From Holothuria scabra (lineage: Eukaryota; Echinodermata; Holothuroidea; Aspidochirotida; Holothuriidae): a DNA stretch of 64,000 bases. The notes beneath the pieces were generated by a model that saw nothing but the letters and a program-made list of their open reading frames with translations, was not told where the DNA came from and made no database searches. The DNA is taken from contig CM074179.1 in the NCBI GenBank assembly GCA_037179385.1, positions 68,095,806 to 68,159,805 on the forward strand. Direction: 5' to 3'. A program made the translations under genes and the position numbers. This document shows, piece by piece, positions 49,101 to 58,521 of the stretch. The number at the start of each line of letters is the position of its first letter. Within the stretch, counting starts at the first letter, position 1.

Positions 49101-50577
49101 GTGCTGTTGTAGAATGATAGCAGTGTATCTGATATAATTAAACATTTAAGAACCTTGCTAAAACCAATCCACTTAGAGAAATGATGTTTACATTGGATTT
49201 CTACGCACTTGAAATGATTTGGCTCCAAAATCAGTGGATGTTCGTTTTTTATAGCGATGAGCAGAACAAAGAGACTTCATTCCCTGTGCAGGCTATGTGA
49301 GGTCAAGCTTGTGTTAAAAAATAGTCCAGAGACAAATTTTTATGTAGATATGCTAAGGAGGAACATATACTTAGCGTCTTGGTGAAAAATTCATTCATTT
49401 TATGTGTTCTGTTCTCAAAATATTAGCAGCTGAAGTTAGCAAATTTTCTATTAAAAGTGAAGTTGAAGCAAGCAGGGGTAATGTCATTGATTCACATTGT
49501 TGACCTGGTATTGATGAAGGCTATTACAGTATCTTCCCCTAAGGCATATACTAGAGCTTTTAAAAATTCCATCACTTATGATGAACCCACAGTATAGTGT
49601 CAATATACCAGAATTAAGTAACATAGAATTGGTGGTACAGTATAAATAAAAACAAAGCATTGGTCAACAAAGTGAAACCATGACACAAAGTCTGCTTGCT
49701 TCAAATTCCCCCTTCTACAGTATGCGGAAACCTTGTCACATTCAACTACTGTACTATCATCTCGCGAACCAAATCCCCAAAACAAACAAAAATATCACAG
49801 AAATGCTAAGGGCACGTTCCCCTTAAACATATGTAAAATAAATGTCTCTGGACTATTCTTTAGTTTTGAAGTTCTGAGGAATTTTTCGGGACTGCGGAAT
49901 TATGCTTTTTTGGGTTGTGTCTTGACCTTCGATTTTTTTATGAAGGTTTTTCATCCTTCATGTTGCCTTTGGCAACTGTCTGTCTTTCAAACCTCCAACA
50001 TTCTGTTAAAAATATAACATCATGATTGCTAAGATTATTGGTGTTACTTGCCAGGTGTATTTATACATCAAAATCTCAAGAATCGATGGGATTTCCTAGC
50101 AAGCTCCTTATATGTCAATTGACCCTTATTTGAAAAATAGTGCATTGTTTGGTCTCTATTTGGTGTGTTTTGTATATAAGTGTGTGAGTTGGTCATCTCC
50201 TCAATACTTAAAGTTGTTGCAAATTATGATTCTTTTTGTACGCCAGTCTTGCTTGAGTGTGTTATTAATAAACCTGTAACAATCTATCCAACATAGTAAG
50301 TCGTAAATCTTGATTCTTTGTTTGCACCAGTATTGCTTGTGAGTTTTAAATGAATCTTTACGAGTTTAAGTTTTCGATATACTATGATCTGTGCATATTA
50401 TGTGAAAAACAAACTTAATAAAATTCAGTTTCACCTTTTGTTAAACAAGGATGTTCATGTCCCAATGAATTCCCTGCCAATTACAGATATACTTCAAATT
50501 AGGTGTTTGCCCTTCTCCCATGAAGAGGGGGTTTTGAAAAAAGGGGGCGAAGGGATTCCTCTTCACTGAGAATTCTG
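46105..50577. other. Unassigned DNA
   Basis: Apart from the two exon-like scraps noted under 45887-46104, no gene is supported. Short direct repeats of TACAGTA and GTACTGT are common. The ORFs at 48283-48557 and 49733-50017 have no recognisable domain. GC-rich CCGCTCTGGGGCAGCTGCCCCC at 48652-48673 may be a decayed transposon end. Confidence 0.35.
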
Positions 50578-50825
50578 AAGTCGCTACGTAGCATTGATTA
50601 TGACGCAACACGATGCACGTCTTTATTATTTCGTAACATTCTTCTTTATTATTTCGTAACGAACTTATCTCTGCTTTTAACGCAATCTGCCATTGTGTAT
50701 GTTTAAATTTTAAGCTTTGTTCATTTGTCACCGAGGAAGGCCCCAGGTGGGGCGGAAATATCTGACTACAAAAAAGTAGTACTCTCTTTTGTCCATCTTT
50801 GTCTCTTCGGATTTTCCTCTAATTT
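50578..50825 (+). mobile_element. Penelope-like element terminal (pLTR-type) sequence with ribozyme remnant
   Basis: It lies immediately upstream of a (TA)n array and a GIY-YIG remnant on the same strand. Its end contains a hammerhead-like motif at 50731-50762. The TATTATTTCGTAAC word occurs twice (50621-50662). The assignment to a PLE terminal repeat is inferred from the motif and the neighbours. Confidence 0.5.
50731..50762 (+). ncRNA. Degenerate hammerhead ribozyme-like motif
   Basis: CCGAGGA, a GCCCC/GGGGC stem with loop AGGT, then GGAAATATC. Against the hammerhead core (CUGANGA, stem II, GAAA, short stem III, UH cleavage site), the U after the first C is changed to C, so it is probably inactive. 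The usual ACGUC is AUAUC here, which keeps the self-complementary stem III used by dimeric PLE ribozymes. Confidence 0.45.
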
Positions 50826-51199
<374 letters not shown>

Positions 51200-51391
51200 C
51201 CGCCTTTTTATCCCCTTTTATGTCTCCTGCTTCTACTTAGCTTTTATCTCCTTTGTAGGGTCCTAGTTTTTACATTTTATCTTTTGTGTTGGGTTGGGTT
51301 TGTTTTTAGATTTCTAGTAAGTGCGTTTTGCCTTTCATCCGTTTTATAGTGTCTGTTTTTCGTTTTGCCTTTTAGTTGTCTAAACACGTTT

Positions 51392-51433
51392 CTGAGGAAG
51401 GGGCCGGTGGTCCTGAAAGCTAAATATATGCTC
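51392..51433 (+). ncRNA. Hammerhead ribozyme-like motif downstream of a PLE fragment
   Basis: CTGAGGA keeps every core base (CUGANGA). An imperfect G/C stem II (AGGGGCC / GGTCCT) follows, then GAAA, then AGC, a 9-nt loop and GCT as a short stem III, then C, giving a CUC site that satisfies the NUH rule. Stem I is weak. Position in the 3' region of a PLE remnant fits known PLE ribozymes. Activity is uncertain. Confidence 0.45.
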
Positions 51434-51493
51434 TTGTTTTACCAGTTTTTACTATTTGTTTTATGTTTTTACTGGTGTGGTGTTTTTCCATTT

Positions 51494-51497
<4 letters not shown>

Positions 51498-51570
<73 letters not shown>

Positions 51571-51642
51571 GTATAAGTAATATATATATATATATAATTA
51601 ATATACATATAAGTAATATATATATATATATATATATATATA
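51498..51642. repeat. (TA)n microsatellite, interrupted
   Basis: TA repeats broken by two copies of a ATAAGTAATA-containing spacer (51571-51590 and 51606-51618). Confidence 0.95.
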
Positions 51643-51659
51643 CATTTAAGTAATTACAT

Positions 51660-52432
51660 GTACTACGTATGGTATGTGGGGATTTACCATACTGTTACGT
51701 ATTCCCATTGAAAATGTGTATCAAAACGTTAAGTGGAAACGGTTTTTTCGCCCTATGGGTAAATTCGCCCTGGGGATTTCGGTTTTGTAGTATAAAAGGT
51801 CCTGGCCGTTGATTGAGGCAGCTTTTAGAATAACTTGTTTTGATAATGTGGATGGGGTATCCGCTTGTTAGTAAGTAACCGGTGAGGGCAAAAACCGAGC
51901 GATCGCAGTCAGCGGGGTCAGAGTAAATACGTCTGGTGCGAAGACATTGACAGTAAACTATTGCCTTTTTTATTTATTTTTTTTTTTGGGGGGGGGGGGG
52001 GTTGGACACTATCAAAATGTAGCAAGAGATGTTTGTCTGTTGGTTTGCAGTAAAGGGAAGTAGAGATGTTTCCGGCGTCTTGTTTTACTAGAACGTCAAA
52101 TAAAGCCTTTTGTTTCTTTGAAACTTCAAATGTAAACTTAATACTGTAATGGAAAGAGTTAACATGATTTTGAAATAGTTCAAGGGCGTCCCTGCAATGA
52201 TCCCAAATGAAACAAAACCATCGTCGATGTAGCGAAAGTAATGTGAAGGTTTTAAGGGGAAGCTAGACAGGAATCTTTCTTCGAGTTTACGCATGAAAAT
52301 ATTAGCATAACTCGCGGCCATTTTTGTGCCCATGGCGGTGCCTTTCGTATGATGGAAGAAGTTACCATGGAAAGTAAAAAAGTTGTATATTTTTTGAGCC
52401 CCCCTCCCCCTCCTAGCATTGCGCCAGCCCAT
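51660..52432 (-). pseudogene. Penelope-like element, RT segment (inverted 5' part)
   Basis: Read from 52432 downwards, the minus strand encodes PLE reverse transcriptase. GTAMGTKMAASYANIFM and the catalytic YIDD motif (in FRYIDDGF) lie in 52088-52432. Then come CKPTDKH near 52035, and near 51930 the post-RT linker with CQCLRTRRIYSD and GYLLTSGYP. Frameshifts and a T/G homopolymer tract (51970-52003) break the frame. The N-terminal RT and the GIY-YIG domain are absent from this strand. The GIY-YIG part stands next to it, on the opposite strand, at 52437-52935: the 5' segment is inverted relative to the 3' segment. Confidence 0.8.
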
Positions 52433-52436
52433 TTAC

Positions 52437-52935
52437 CTCAGACGACTTCTCACCTCCTCCACATCAAGTACCCCGGACTCTAAGGGCAACACCCCTTGTA
52501 ATAAAATACGCCGCAAAATTTGCAAGCACATTACTACCTAGAACGTATCAATGTCCCTGACATTAATTTTCCGATTATACCTCCAACATTAACTGTGATT
52601 CCTGTAATGTTGTAAAAATCCTATTTTGTAATCTTTGTAAAAATAAGTTGTACGTCGGTGAAACTGGTACTTCCTTTCGTTTAAGGTTCAATAACCATAA
52701 ACAGTCTATCCATGACCAAACTCTTGGATTACCAGTAGCGGAGCACTTTAATCTTACGCACCATTCTATCGAGAATTTTTAAATAATCCTCATTGGAAAT
52801 AACTTTATTTGTGCTGAACAACGTAAGCGTACCGAACTTATTTGAATAATGAGACTTAATTCACACATTACAGGACTCAACAAAGACCTTGGTATTCTAA
52901 ATCATTACACGTTTCAACAAACAATTTAACCTTCC
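52437..52935 (+). pseudogene. Penelope-like element, GIY-YIG endonuclease segment
   Basis: The + strand encodes the C-terminal endonuclease of a PLE with in-frame stops. It has a Cys-bearing lead-in (PCNKIRRKICKHIT), then LYVGETGTSFRLRFNNHK, which is the GIY-YIG core with its Arg, then LPVAEHFNLTHHS and, after stops, a R.EL..MRLNSH..GLN.D tail. Together with 51660-52432 on the other strand it makes one PLE copy with a 5' inversion. A (TA)n tract follows at 53018. Confidence 0.8.
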
Positions 52936-53017
52936 CTCCTGACACTGTAGTTAACTGTAGATTTCCGTTCTTTTTATTTTATGTTCTCATTTTTTCTTTA
53001 ATAACCTTTGAGGATGG

Positions 53018-53051
<34 letters not shown>

Positions 53052-53052
53052 T
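53018..53052. repeat. (TA)n microsatellite
   Basis: Short TA array with one G interruption, directly 3' of the PLE GIY-YIG segment. Confidence 0.95.
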
Positions 53053-53833
53053 TCACTAATTCGGCACTTAGGGGGAAAGTTGTTGTTGAAAAGTCGACCT
53101 TAAGGGGAAATTTTTTTCTGGGACGAAATAAAGGTTTCGCCGTAACGTTTCTACACACTTTTTCTATAGGAATACGTAAACGGACAAGGGCGCTCTCCTA
53201 GATTTACAAAGTAGATGCAATTACTTCAAAGTTGTCAAATTTACGGACACCTAGCTGTTAACACGAACGGATGGCTGGCCATTGAAAAAACGTTGTTTAT
53301 ATTTTTAGACGTTAGGGCGAACCCTTTTTCTTATGTATTTTATTGTTATTTTTTCGCCCTAAGTACGCGCAGATATAACAATTTCCCCCTATATATTTCA
53401 GGTGAGGTATTCCGCTTTTGTAACGTTGGACAAATTTTGTTCGATTTGGTAGTGTGTCTACACTGTTAACATATGTTCCTATTCCTTTTTTCATGTCTTG
53501 CACATAATGCTGTATATTCACGCGCCATCGTTACTAAGGGCACTTCTCAATCTTGATGACCTCATTTTGAGGGGAGACCGTTCTTCAATTGGTAACCAGA
53601 GTACGACAACTGCATTTTGGACAAAAATTACTCCTGAAAGGAGATGCTAATGTCCCTCTAAATATGTTAGAATAGGGTAACCGTCTCCGACTCCACCTAT
53701 GTGGCCCACGTGCTATTTCGGCCTTTTTGAAGTAACTTTATTCGTTTTTGTACAATCAGTATTTGTTGAATTTTTATAATATGATTGTGAATTTCATATC
53801 CACTTTTGCTCCTAGACCTACCGTTCTATTCAA
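53053..53833. other. PLE-related sequence, then upstream region of the 357-codon ORF
   Basis: 53120-53195 is an inverted match of 51690-51765 (shared TTACGTATTCC and AAACGTTA words), so PLE-derived DNA extends to about 53.4 kb. Nearer the ORF, TATAATATG at 53775 and a pyrimidine tract ending CCTAG at 53816 could be a TATA-like box and a splice acceptor in the 5' UTR. Neither is proven. Confidence 0.4.
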
Positions 53834-54907
53834 ATGGCTGAGGAACGCTACCACGTATTGGATGGTGCAAATAAGCTATACGTTAAGTCTGAGAATATTG
53901 AAGATCACCACATAAAGGATGCGATGTTCGCATTTGCAAATGTTGGACCATCTGCTGCCATGGCTAAACCTGCGAGGTCTTATGCCTATCGAAAAATGGG
54001 TGAAGATGAATTTAAAAAAGCCATAGAAACGGGTCGAATGCAACCTTCATTAGGGAAAAATCCACGAAGTTCTGAGAAATGGTACACAGAGTCTTTGGAG
54101 CACACGCGTCGCTTCAAAAATAAAGGCGTTACGGGGCCAGAGAGAGTTGTTGAATTCGAAATGAAACGACAACCATATACGGATTTAAGAAGCGCTGCTA
54201 TTGATCAAGCTGGCTCTTCAAAGTTGCAACCATCTCAAGGTCGGATGCGTAATATAAAGAACGTTGAGCATTTGGAAAATCACCCGGGAGGGAAATTGAA
54301 CATTGGACTGAAGGGGCAGCAAAATATAGAAAATTTCAATGAAGCAGTAGTGTCAGTAGCAGAGGTACATCCTGAATCATTTATGAATAAGAATCGCGTT
54401 TTGCGCTGGATTCGCCGTAATAAATTGTACACACTTGGAATCGCAGTTGGTGTAGTTTTAGCTGGAAACGATATCACGTTGTCTATAATACAAGACGGGG
54501 GAACCATAGGGAAGAATACTACTGTTTCAATCGCATCAATAGCAGGGGGTTTAGCTGGAGAAACGGTCGCTGAAATAATAGGGGCGGCAATAGGATCCCT
54601 TTTTCCTGGGTTTTCATTTCTGACTATTGCCCTTGGAGGTTTTATTGGGGCTTTGCTTGCTGGAAAGGTAACTGCTATGTTCTTTGGGTGGAATTATGTT
54701 TGTCCTACGCCTGGGCCTCCAGTTCTTAAATCAAGTCCACATAACACCTTATATGGCAAACCTTCCCTCGGAGCAAATGATAGCTCTGCACGCGGTATTC
54801 CAGAGGGGCAATGGGACACAGACATGGCCCACGGAACTCCTAATGTCCTATGGGACACCCGTGCAGTGTTCGGCCACCCAGATTCGGGGTTTGACACGAG
54901 ATACTAA
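53834..54907 (+). CDS. Unidentified 357-aa protein with glycine-rich membrane segments and WDT repeats
   Basis: This is the longest intact ORF in the window that lacks transposon motifs. The ATG at 53834 has a good context (CAAATGG) and the frame is uninterrupted. Residues 1-180 are hydrophilic; 50-180 look like one folded domain, with YRKMGEDEFKKAIETGRMQ (52-70), WYTESLEHTRRF (83-94), ERVVEFEM (103-110) and LNIGLKGQQNIENFNEAV (155-172). That order loosely recalls secreted bacterial-type ADP-ribosyltransferase-like or polymorphic-toxin domains, but I cannot name a family or a catalytic set. Hydrophobic stretches at 199-212, 231-256 and 259-286 carry GxxxG-type glycine spacing (glycine-zipper-like). 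The tail 326-357 repeats WDT/FDT about every 13 residues. Neighbours are PLE fragments and TA arrays. It is intronless as read; host gene, retrogene, transferred gene or unknown element ORF are all possible. Confidence 0.7.
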   Translation: MAEERYHVLDGANKLYVKSENIEDHHIKDAMFAFANVGPSAAMAKPARSYAYRKMGEDEFKKAIETGRMQPSLGKNPRSSEKWYTESLEHTRRFKNKGVTGPERVVEFEMKRQPYTDLRSAAIDQAGSSKLQPSQGRMRNIKNVEHLENHPGGKLNIGLKGQQNIENFNEAVVSVAEVHPESFMNKNRVLRWIRRNKLYTLGIAVGVVLAGNDITLSIIQDGGTIGKNTTVSIASIAGGLAGETVAEIIGAAIGSLFPGFSFLTIALGGFIGALLAGKVTAMFFGWNYVCPTPGPPVLKSSPHNTLYGKPSLGANDSSARGIPEGQWDTDMAHGTPNVLWDTRAVFGHPDSGFDTRY

Positions 54908-55199
54908 CTCCCTGTGTCTTTATTTTTTCCGTTGAGTGAAGGTCGTAAGAACCCGTAAAACACTAAAACTTATTTCATTGCATGCTTAATGTTCCTGATT
55001 GCTTTACTAAGTAATGTTTTTGAAAGTCACTGAAGTGATCTATTATTGTGCTCTTCTTCTAAAATTCGTCCTTGCTATTGTAGAGTTGAAACTTCTTGAA
55101 CTATTAGGGGCTTATCTCATTTTATCCCATATTACTGTCATTCTGTTGACCATTTACTCTGAAATTTACATGATACTGTATGCATCTTATTAATTATTA

Positions 55200-55202
<3 letters not shown>
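54908..55202. other. 3' flank of the 357-codon ORF
   Basis: No canonical AATAAA is seen in the first 250 bp. TTTATTTTTTCC and a T-rich stretch follow the stop. No other feature. Confidence 0.4.

Positions 55203-55937
<735 letters not shown>

Positions 55938-55996
<59 letters not shown>
55938..55996. repeat. (TA)n microsatellite
   Basis: Right flank of the MITE at 55418-55937. A 125-bp unassigned spacer (55997-56120) separates it from the next TA array. Confidence 0.97.
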
Positions 55997-56000
<4 letters not shown>

Positions 56001-56117
56001 AAGTCGAGTGACGTAGCGACCTTATATGAATAAGTGAACCAGTGCGGTATTGATTATTCGCATGAAGACCTTAGGCCATTTTGCCTATGTTTGAGGAAAA
56101 ATGCGACTATTCAATAC

Positions 56118-56120
<3 letters not shown>

Positions 56121-56155
<35 letters not shown>
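56121..56155. repeat. (TA)n microsatellite
   Basis: Left flank of the MITE at 56156-56677. Confidence 0.97.
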
Positions 56156-56159
<4 letters not shown>

Positions 56160-56676
56160 TGGATCCTACCTTTGGTCGACATTCCTTCGTCTAAAAATGT
56201 ACATTAGGTCGACATTTACGATAGGTCAACATTTTCGTGTCGACCTAATGTTTGGTTCACGATTTAAACCCCTTCTGCATACATTCTTAATAAAATAAGC
56301 GCATGTATAATACCTTCATGGCGCCCTCTTTATTGTGTCTTAATATAGACGTAATAAACACAATGTATAGTATGTAGATTTGCACGTTAAAAAAAGGGGT
56401 GTTATATCTTGCGTTGTCTAAAAATGTACATTAAGTTAACACGTAAGTATTGCAAAATACCTTTAATACTTTGTTTATTTTATTATAACTTGTGCGTACG
56501 TCATACATAATAAATATACCATACATATTATTGTTGGCGCTGTTGAAGTTTATGGTGGTATTTTATTTGAATTGTTTAGTGTCTGTATCTGCAGATACAT
56601 TCAAATATGTGAAATATTTATATGTCGACTTAAGGTCGTGTTTTAGACGATGTCGACCTAAGTTAGGATCCAACGT

Positions 56677-56677
<1 letters not shown>
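56156..56677. mobile_element. TA-array-embedded MITE, copy 2
   Basis: The left end (GGATCCTACCTTTGGTCGAC, then CGTCTAAAAATGTACATT and AGGTCGACAT) matches the reverse complement of the right end (GGATCCTAACTTAGGTCGAC, then CGTCTAAAACACGACCTT and AAGTCGACAT). (TA)n lies on both sides. The interior has no transposase. Family likeness to copy 1 is clear in the TCCTACCTTAGGT and CGTCTAAAA words. Confidence 0.7.

Positions 56678-56768
<91 letters not shown>
56678..56768. repeat. (TA)n microsatellite
   Basis: About 90 bp of TA between the MITE and the 3' terminal region of a minus-strand PLE. Confidence 0.97.
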
Positions 56769-56772
<4 letters not shown>

Positions 56773-57475
56773 TAAGATAAGGTCGAAATGCTGCGGAGCA
56801 CTGTTGAAATGTGTAGGTCGAACAGAGGTAGTAAAAGTGCTTTAAGTTTGCGGAAAACTACACGACGTTTCGGGTATGAACCCTTCATCAGGTGGCGATA
56901 ACCAAACTGAGCAACTAGCAGTAACAAGTGGACACGACAAACATCAGATCCGAAGCGATCGCTGAAAAAACATTATCGGACGAAAGTGACTGTCAGAAAA
57001 CATGAGTGCGAAGGATGAAACACAAATCAAAAAAAGTAAAAGAGCGTCATGGATGAAAAAGTGCACGTAAAAATCGAACATGGTGGAAAAAAGTAGACAA
57101 AAACTAGAGCCGAAGAAAAAAATTAGGCCGACACATTGAAAAACGAGCACGAACGGGTAAGTGCAAAAGGAGTAAAAACTGGCTAAAAAAAGGGGTGAAC
57201 ATAACATAAGGTCAATTCTAACGTTAAGGCCGTGTGGAGCGAGAGTAACTAGCCTCAGGATCAGTCGGGTCTCAGCACCAAGGCGGTCACGATCAGAGCC
57301 TCGGCACATTACAGCTGCCGAAACGGTTAAATGTTGTTTTTAACAAGGTGAAGGGGGATTAAAATGTGCTGCCAGCGGGTATCCATGAAGATTCTGTTTG
57401 ATGGACCTAAGGTGCTCGGTGACTCGATCCGCAAGGGGGCGCTTGGTCTCTCCCACATACAACGAGTCTTGGCCT
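56769..57475 (-). pseudogene. Penelope-like element, GIY-YIG segment and 3' region
   Basis: On the minus strand from 57475, LYVGETKRPLADRVTEHL is the GIY-YIG core, followed by LHGYPLAAHFN. After a frameshift near 57330 come AETRLILRLVTLAPHGLN (57210-57310), the conserved end of the domain. Downstream lies an AT-rich 3' region with a hammerhead ribozyme (56856-56905) and then a (TA)n array. The reverse-transcriptase half of the copy is on the + strand beside it (57484-57999), in a 5'-inverted arrangement. The ORF continuing to 56944 runs into non-coding 3' sequence. Confidence 0.8.
56856..56905 (-). ncRNA. Hammerhead ribozyme (PLE type)
   Basis: The minus strand reads CTGATGA (56885-56891), a GGGT/ACCC stem II with loop TCAT, then GAAACGTC, followed by GTGTAG. 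All core bases match CUGANGA...GAAA and the GUC cleavage site falls between 56864 and 56863. Stem III is only the self-complementary ACGU, as in the minimal hammerheads of Penelope-like elements, which act as dimers. Stem I is begun by CAC pairing with GTG. It lies in the 3' region of the minus-strand PLE. In PLEs this ribozyme is thought to process the transcript and mark terminal repeats. Confidence 0.8.
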
Positions 57476-57483
57476 TAAGCTGT

Positions 57484-57999
57484 CCATTAACAACCGTACA
57501 ATTAAATCTAACCTACACTTTAAGCCAACCGACTCGCACAACTATCTTTTGTACCCTTCCGACCACCCCAAGTCTTGCACTAAACCTATCCCTTATTCCC
57601 AGCTCCTTCGAGCCAGACAAATTTGTTCGGAGGATTCTGAATTCTCCACTGCCTCTGAAGAAATTTTATCCTTTTTTTGAAAAACGCCAGTACCCTGCCA
57701 AAATCATCTCTAATGCCCTACGCAGAATTCAAGGAAGCAGCAGAGAGGAAGCCTTGGAGAAAAAAAAAAACAAATATGGTACCAATCTACGTATTCCTTT
57801 GGTTATTTCATATCACCCTTCGGTCCGTCCTATTTTACGCGCTATCTACAAAGATGTAGAGTTGCTCCGACGAGACCCCTCAACACGCTTTTTTTTTTTC
57901 CCAAGAACCCCCATCACTGCTTTTAGAGTTGAGAAAAATTTAGCCAATCATTCAGTTCGGGCTTCCCACCCAAAAACGTCTTACAACGACACTGCTGGT
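57484..57999 (+). pseudogene. Penelope-like element, RT-thumb/linker segment (inverted 5' part), cut by an LTR element
   Basis: The + strand encodes the PLE region after the RT active site: FKPTDSHNYLLYPSDHPKSC, then IPYSQLLRARQICS, a one-base frameshift in the T-run at 57672-57678, then IPLVISYHPSVRPILRAIY and PITAFRVEKNLANHSVRAS. The coding sequence stops being PLE-like at 57999, where the LTR begins with TGTAGC; the ORF running on to 58065 is a chimera. It belongs with the GIY-YIG segment on the opposite strand at 56769-57475 as one 5'-inverted copy. The rest of the linker should lie beyond the LTR element, outside the window. Confidence 0.85.
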
Positions 58000-58190
58000 T
58001 GTAGCACTTGCACTTTAAATAATTGCATTTTTTTTTTGCATTTTTGCTTGGGACTGAGGTGTTGAGTGCGGCGGTAGTATCAGTTCCACTACATCGCCGA
58101 GCACGAGGTCCTTACAGTGACGCCATTTTGTTGCGGCCCTGGTATTAGAGTTTTTCGTTAATGGAGGTGAGACCATTTCACTTTACATCT
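58000..58190 (+). repeat. 5' LTR, U3-deleted
   Basis: It starts TGTAGCACTTGCACTT, as does the 3' LTR at 63598. After 31 bp, and a 10-bp TTTTTTTGCA filler (58031-58040), it jumps to the TTTTTGCTTGGGACTGAGG segment found at 63969 in the 3' LTR. About 340 bp present in the 3' LTR (63629-63968) are missing. The likely end is ACA at 58187, 9 bp before the primer-binding site; the 3' LTR end is outside the window, so this is approximate. With most of U3 gone it probably cannot drive transcription. Confidence 0.8.
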
Positions 58191-58196
58191 CTAAAT

Positions 58197-58213
58197 TGGT
58201 GACCCCGACGTTC
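58197..58213 (+). promoter_or_regulatory. Primer-binding site, tRNA-Trp type
   Basis: TGGTGACCCCGACGT is complementary to the 3' end of animal tRNA-Trp, the same primer used by avian sarcoma-leukosis viruses and reported for CsRn1-type elements. It directly follows the 5' LTR and sets the start of minus-strand DNA synthesis. Confidence 0.85.
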
Positions 58214-58521
58214 TAATACCTTTTACCGACCTCGCCGGCAGGAACTGCAGATTTCTTCGAGAATTTTATCAGGTAATTCTGTAGCTAGTCACTCATTATC
58301 AACAACGTTACTTACACGTGCTAACTTAGCACTAGTTTTATATACACGTGTTTACGTCATATCGTATTATAGTAGTAGAAGCCATACTACATTACGGGCT
58401 TGGTTTAGTATTACCGTTACTTAGTAGTTAACGAGCCTACGTCATTGTAGGCACTCTAGGCAATTTTTATAGCTACTGCATCCGTTCGTATTTTTACCTT
58501 AAAAGATTTACCTAGTGACTA

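Noticed and set aside
52088..52432. YIDD motif considered as a diversity-generating retroelement or group II intron RT
   Set aside because: The surrounding motifs (GTAMGTKMA, CKPTDKH) and the adjacent GIY-YIG domain are those of Penelope-like elements.
57364..58065. 233-codon ORF taken as one protein
   Set aside because: Its first third is antisense to a GIY-YIG segment, the middle is PLE linker after a frameshift, and its end is LTR. It is a chimera of three things.
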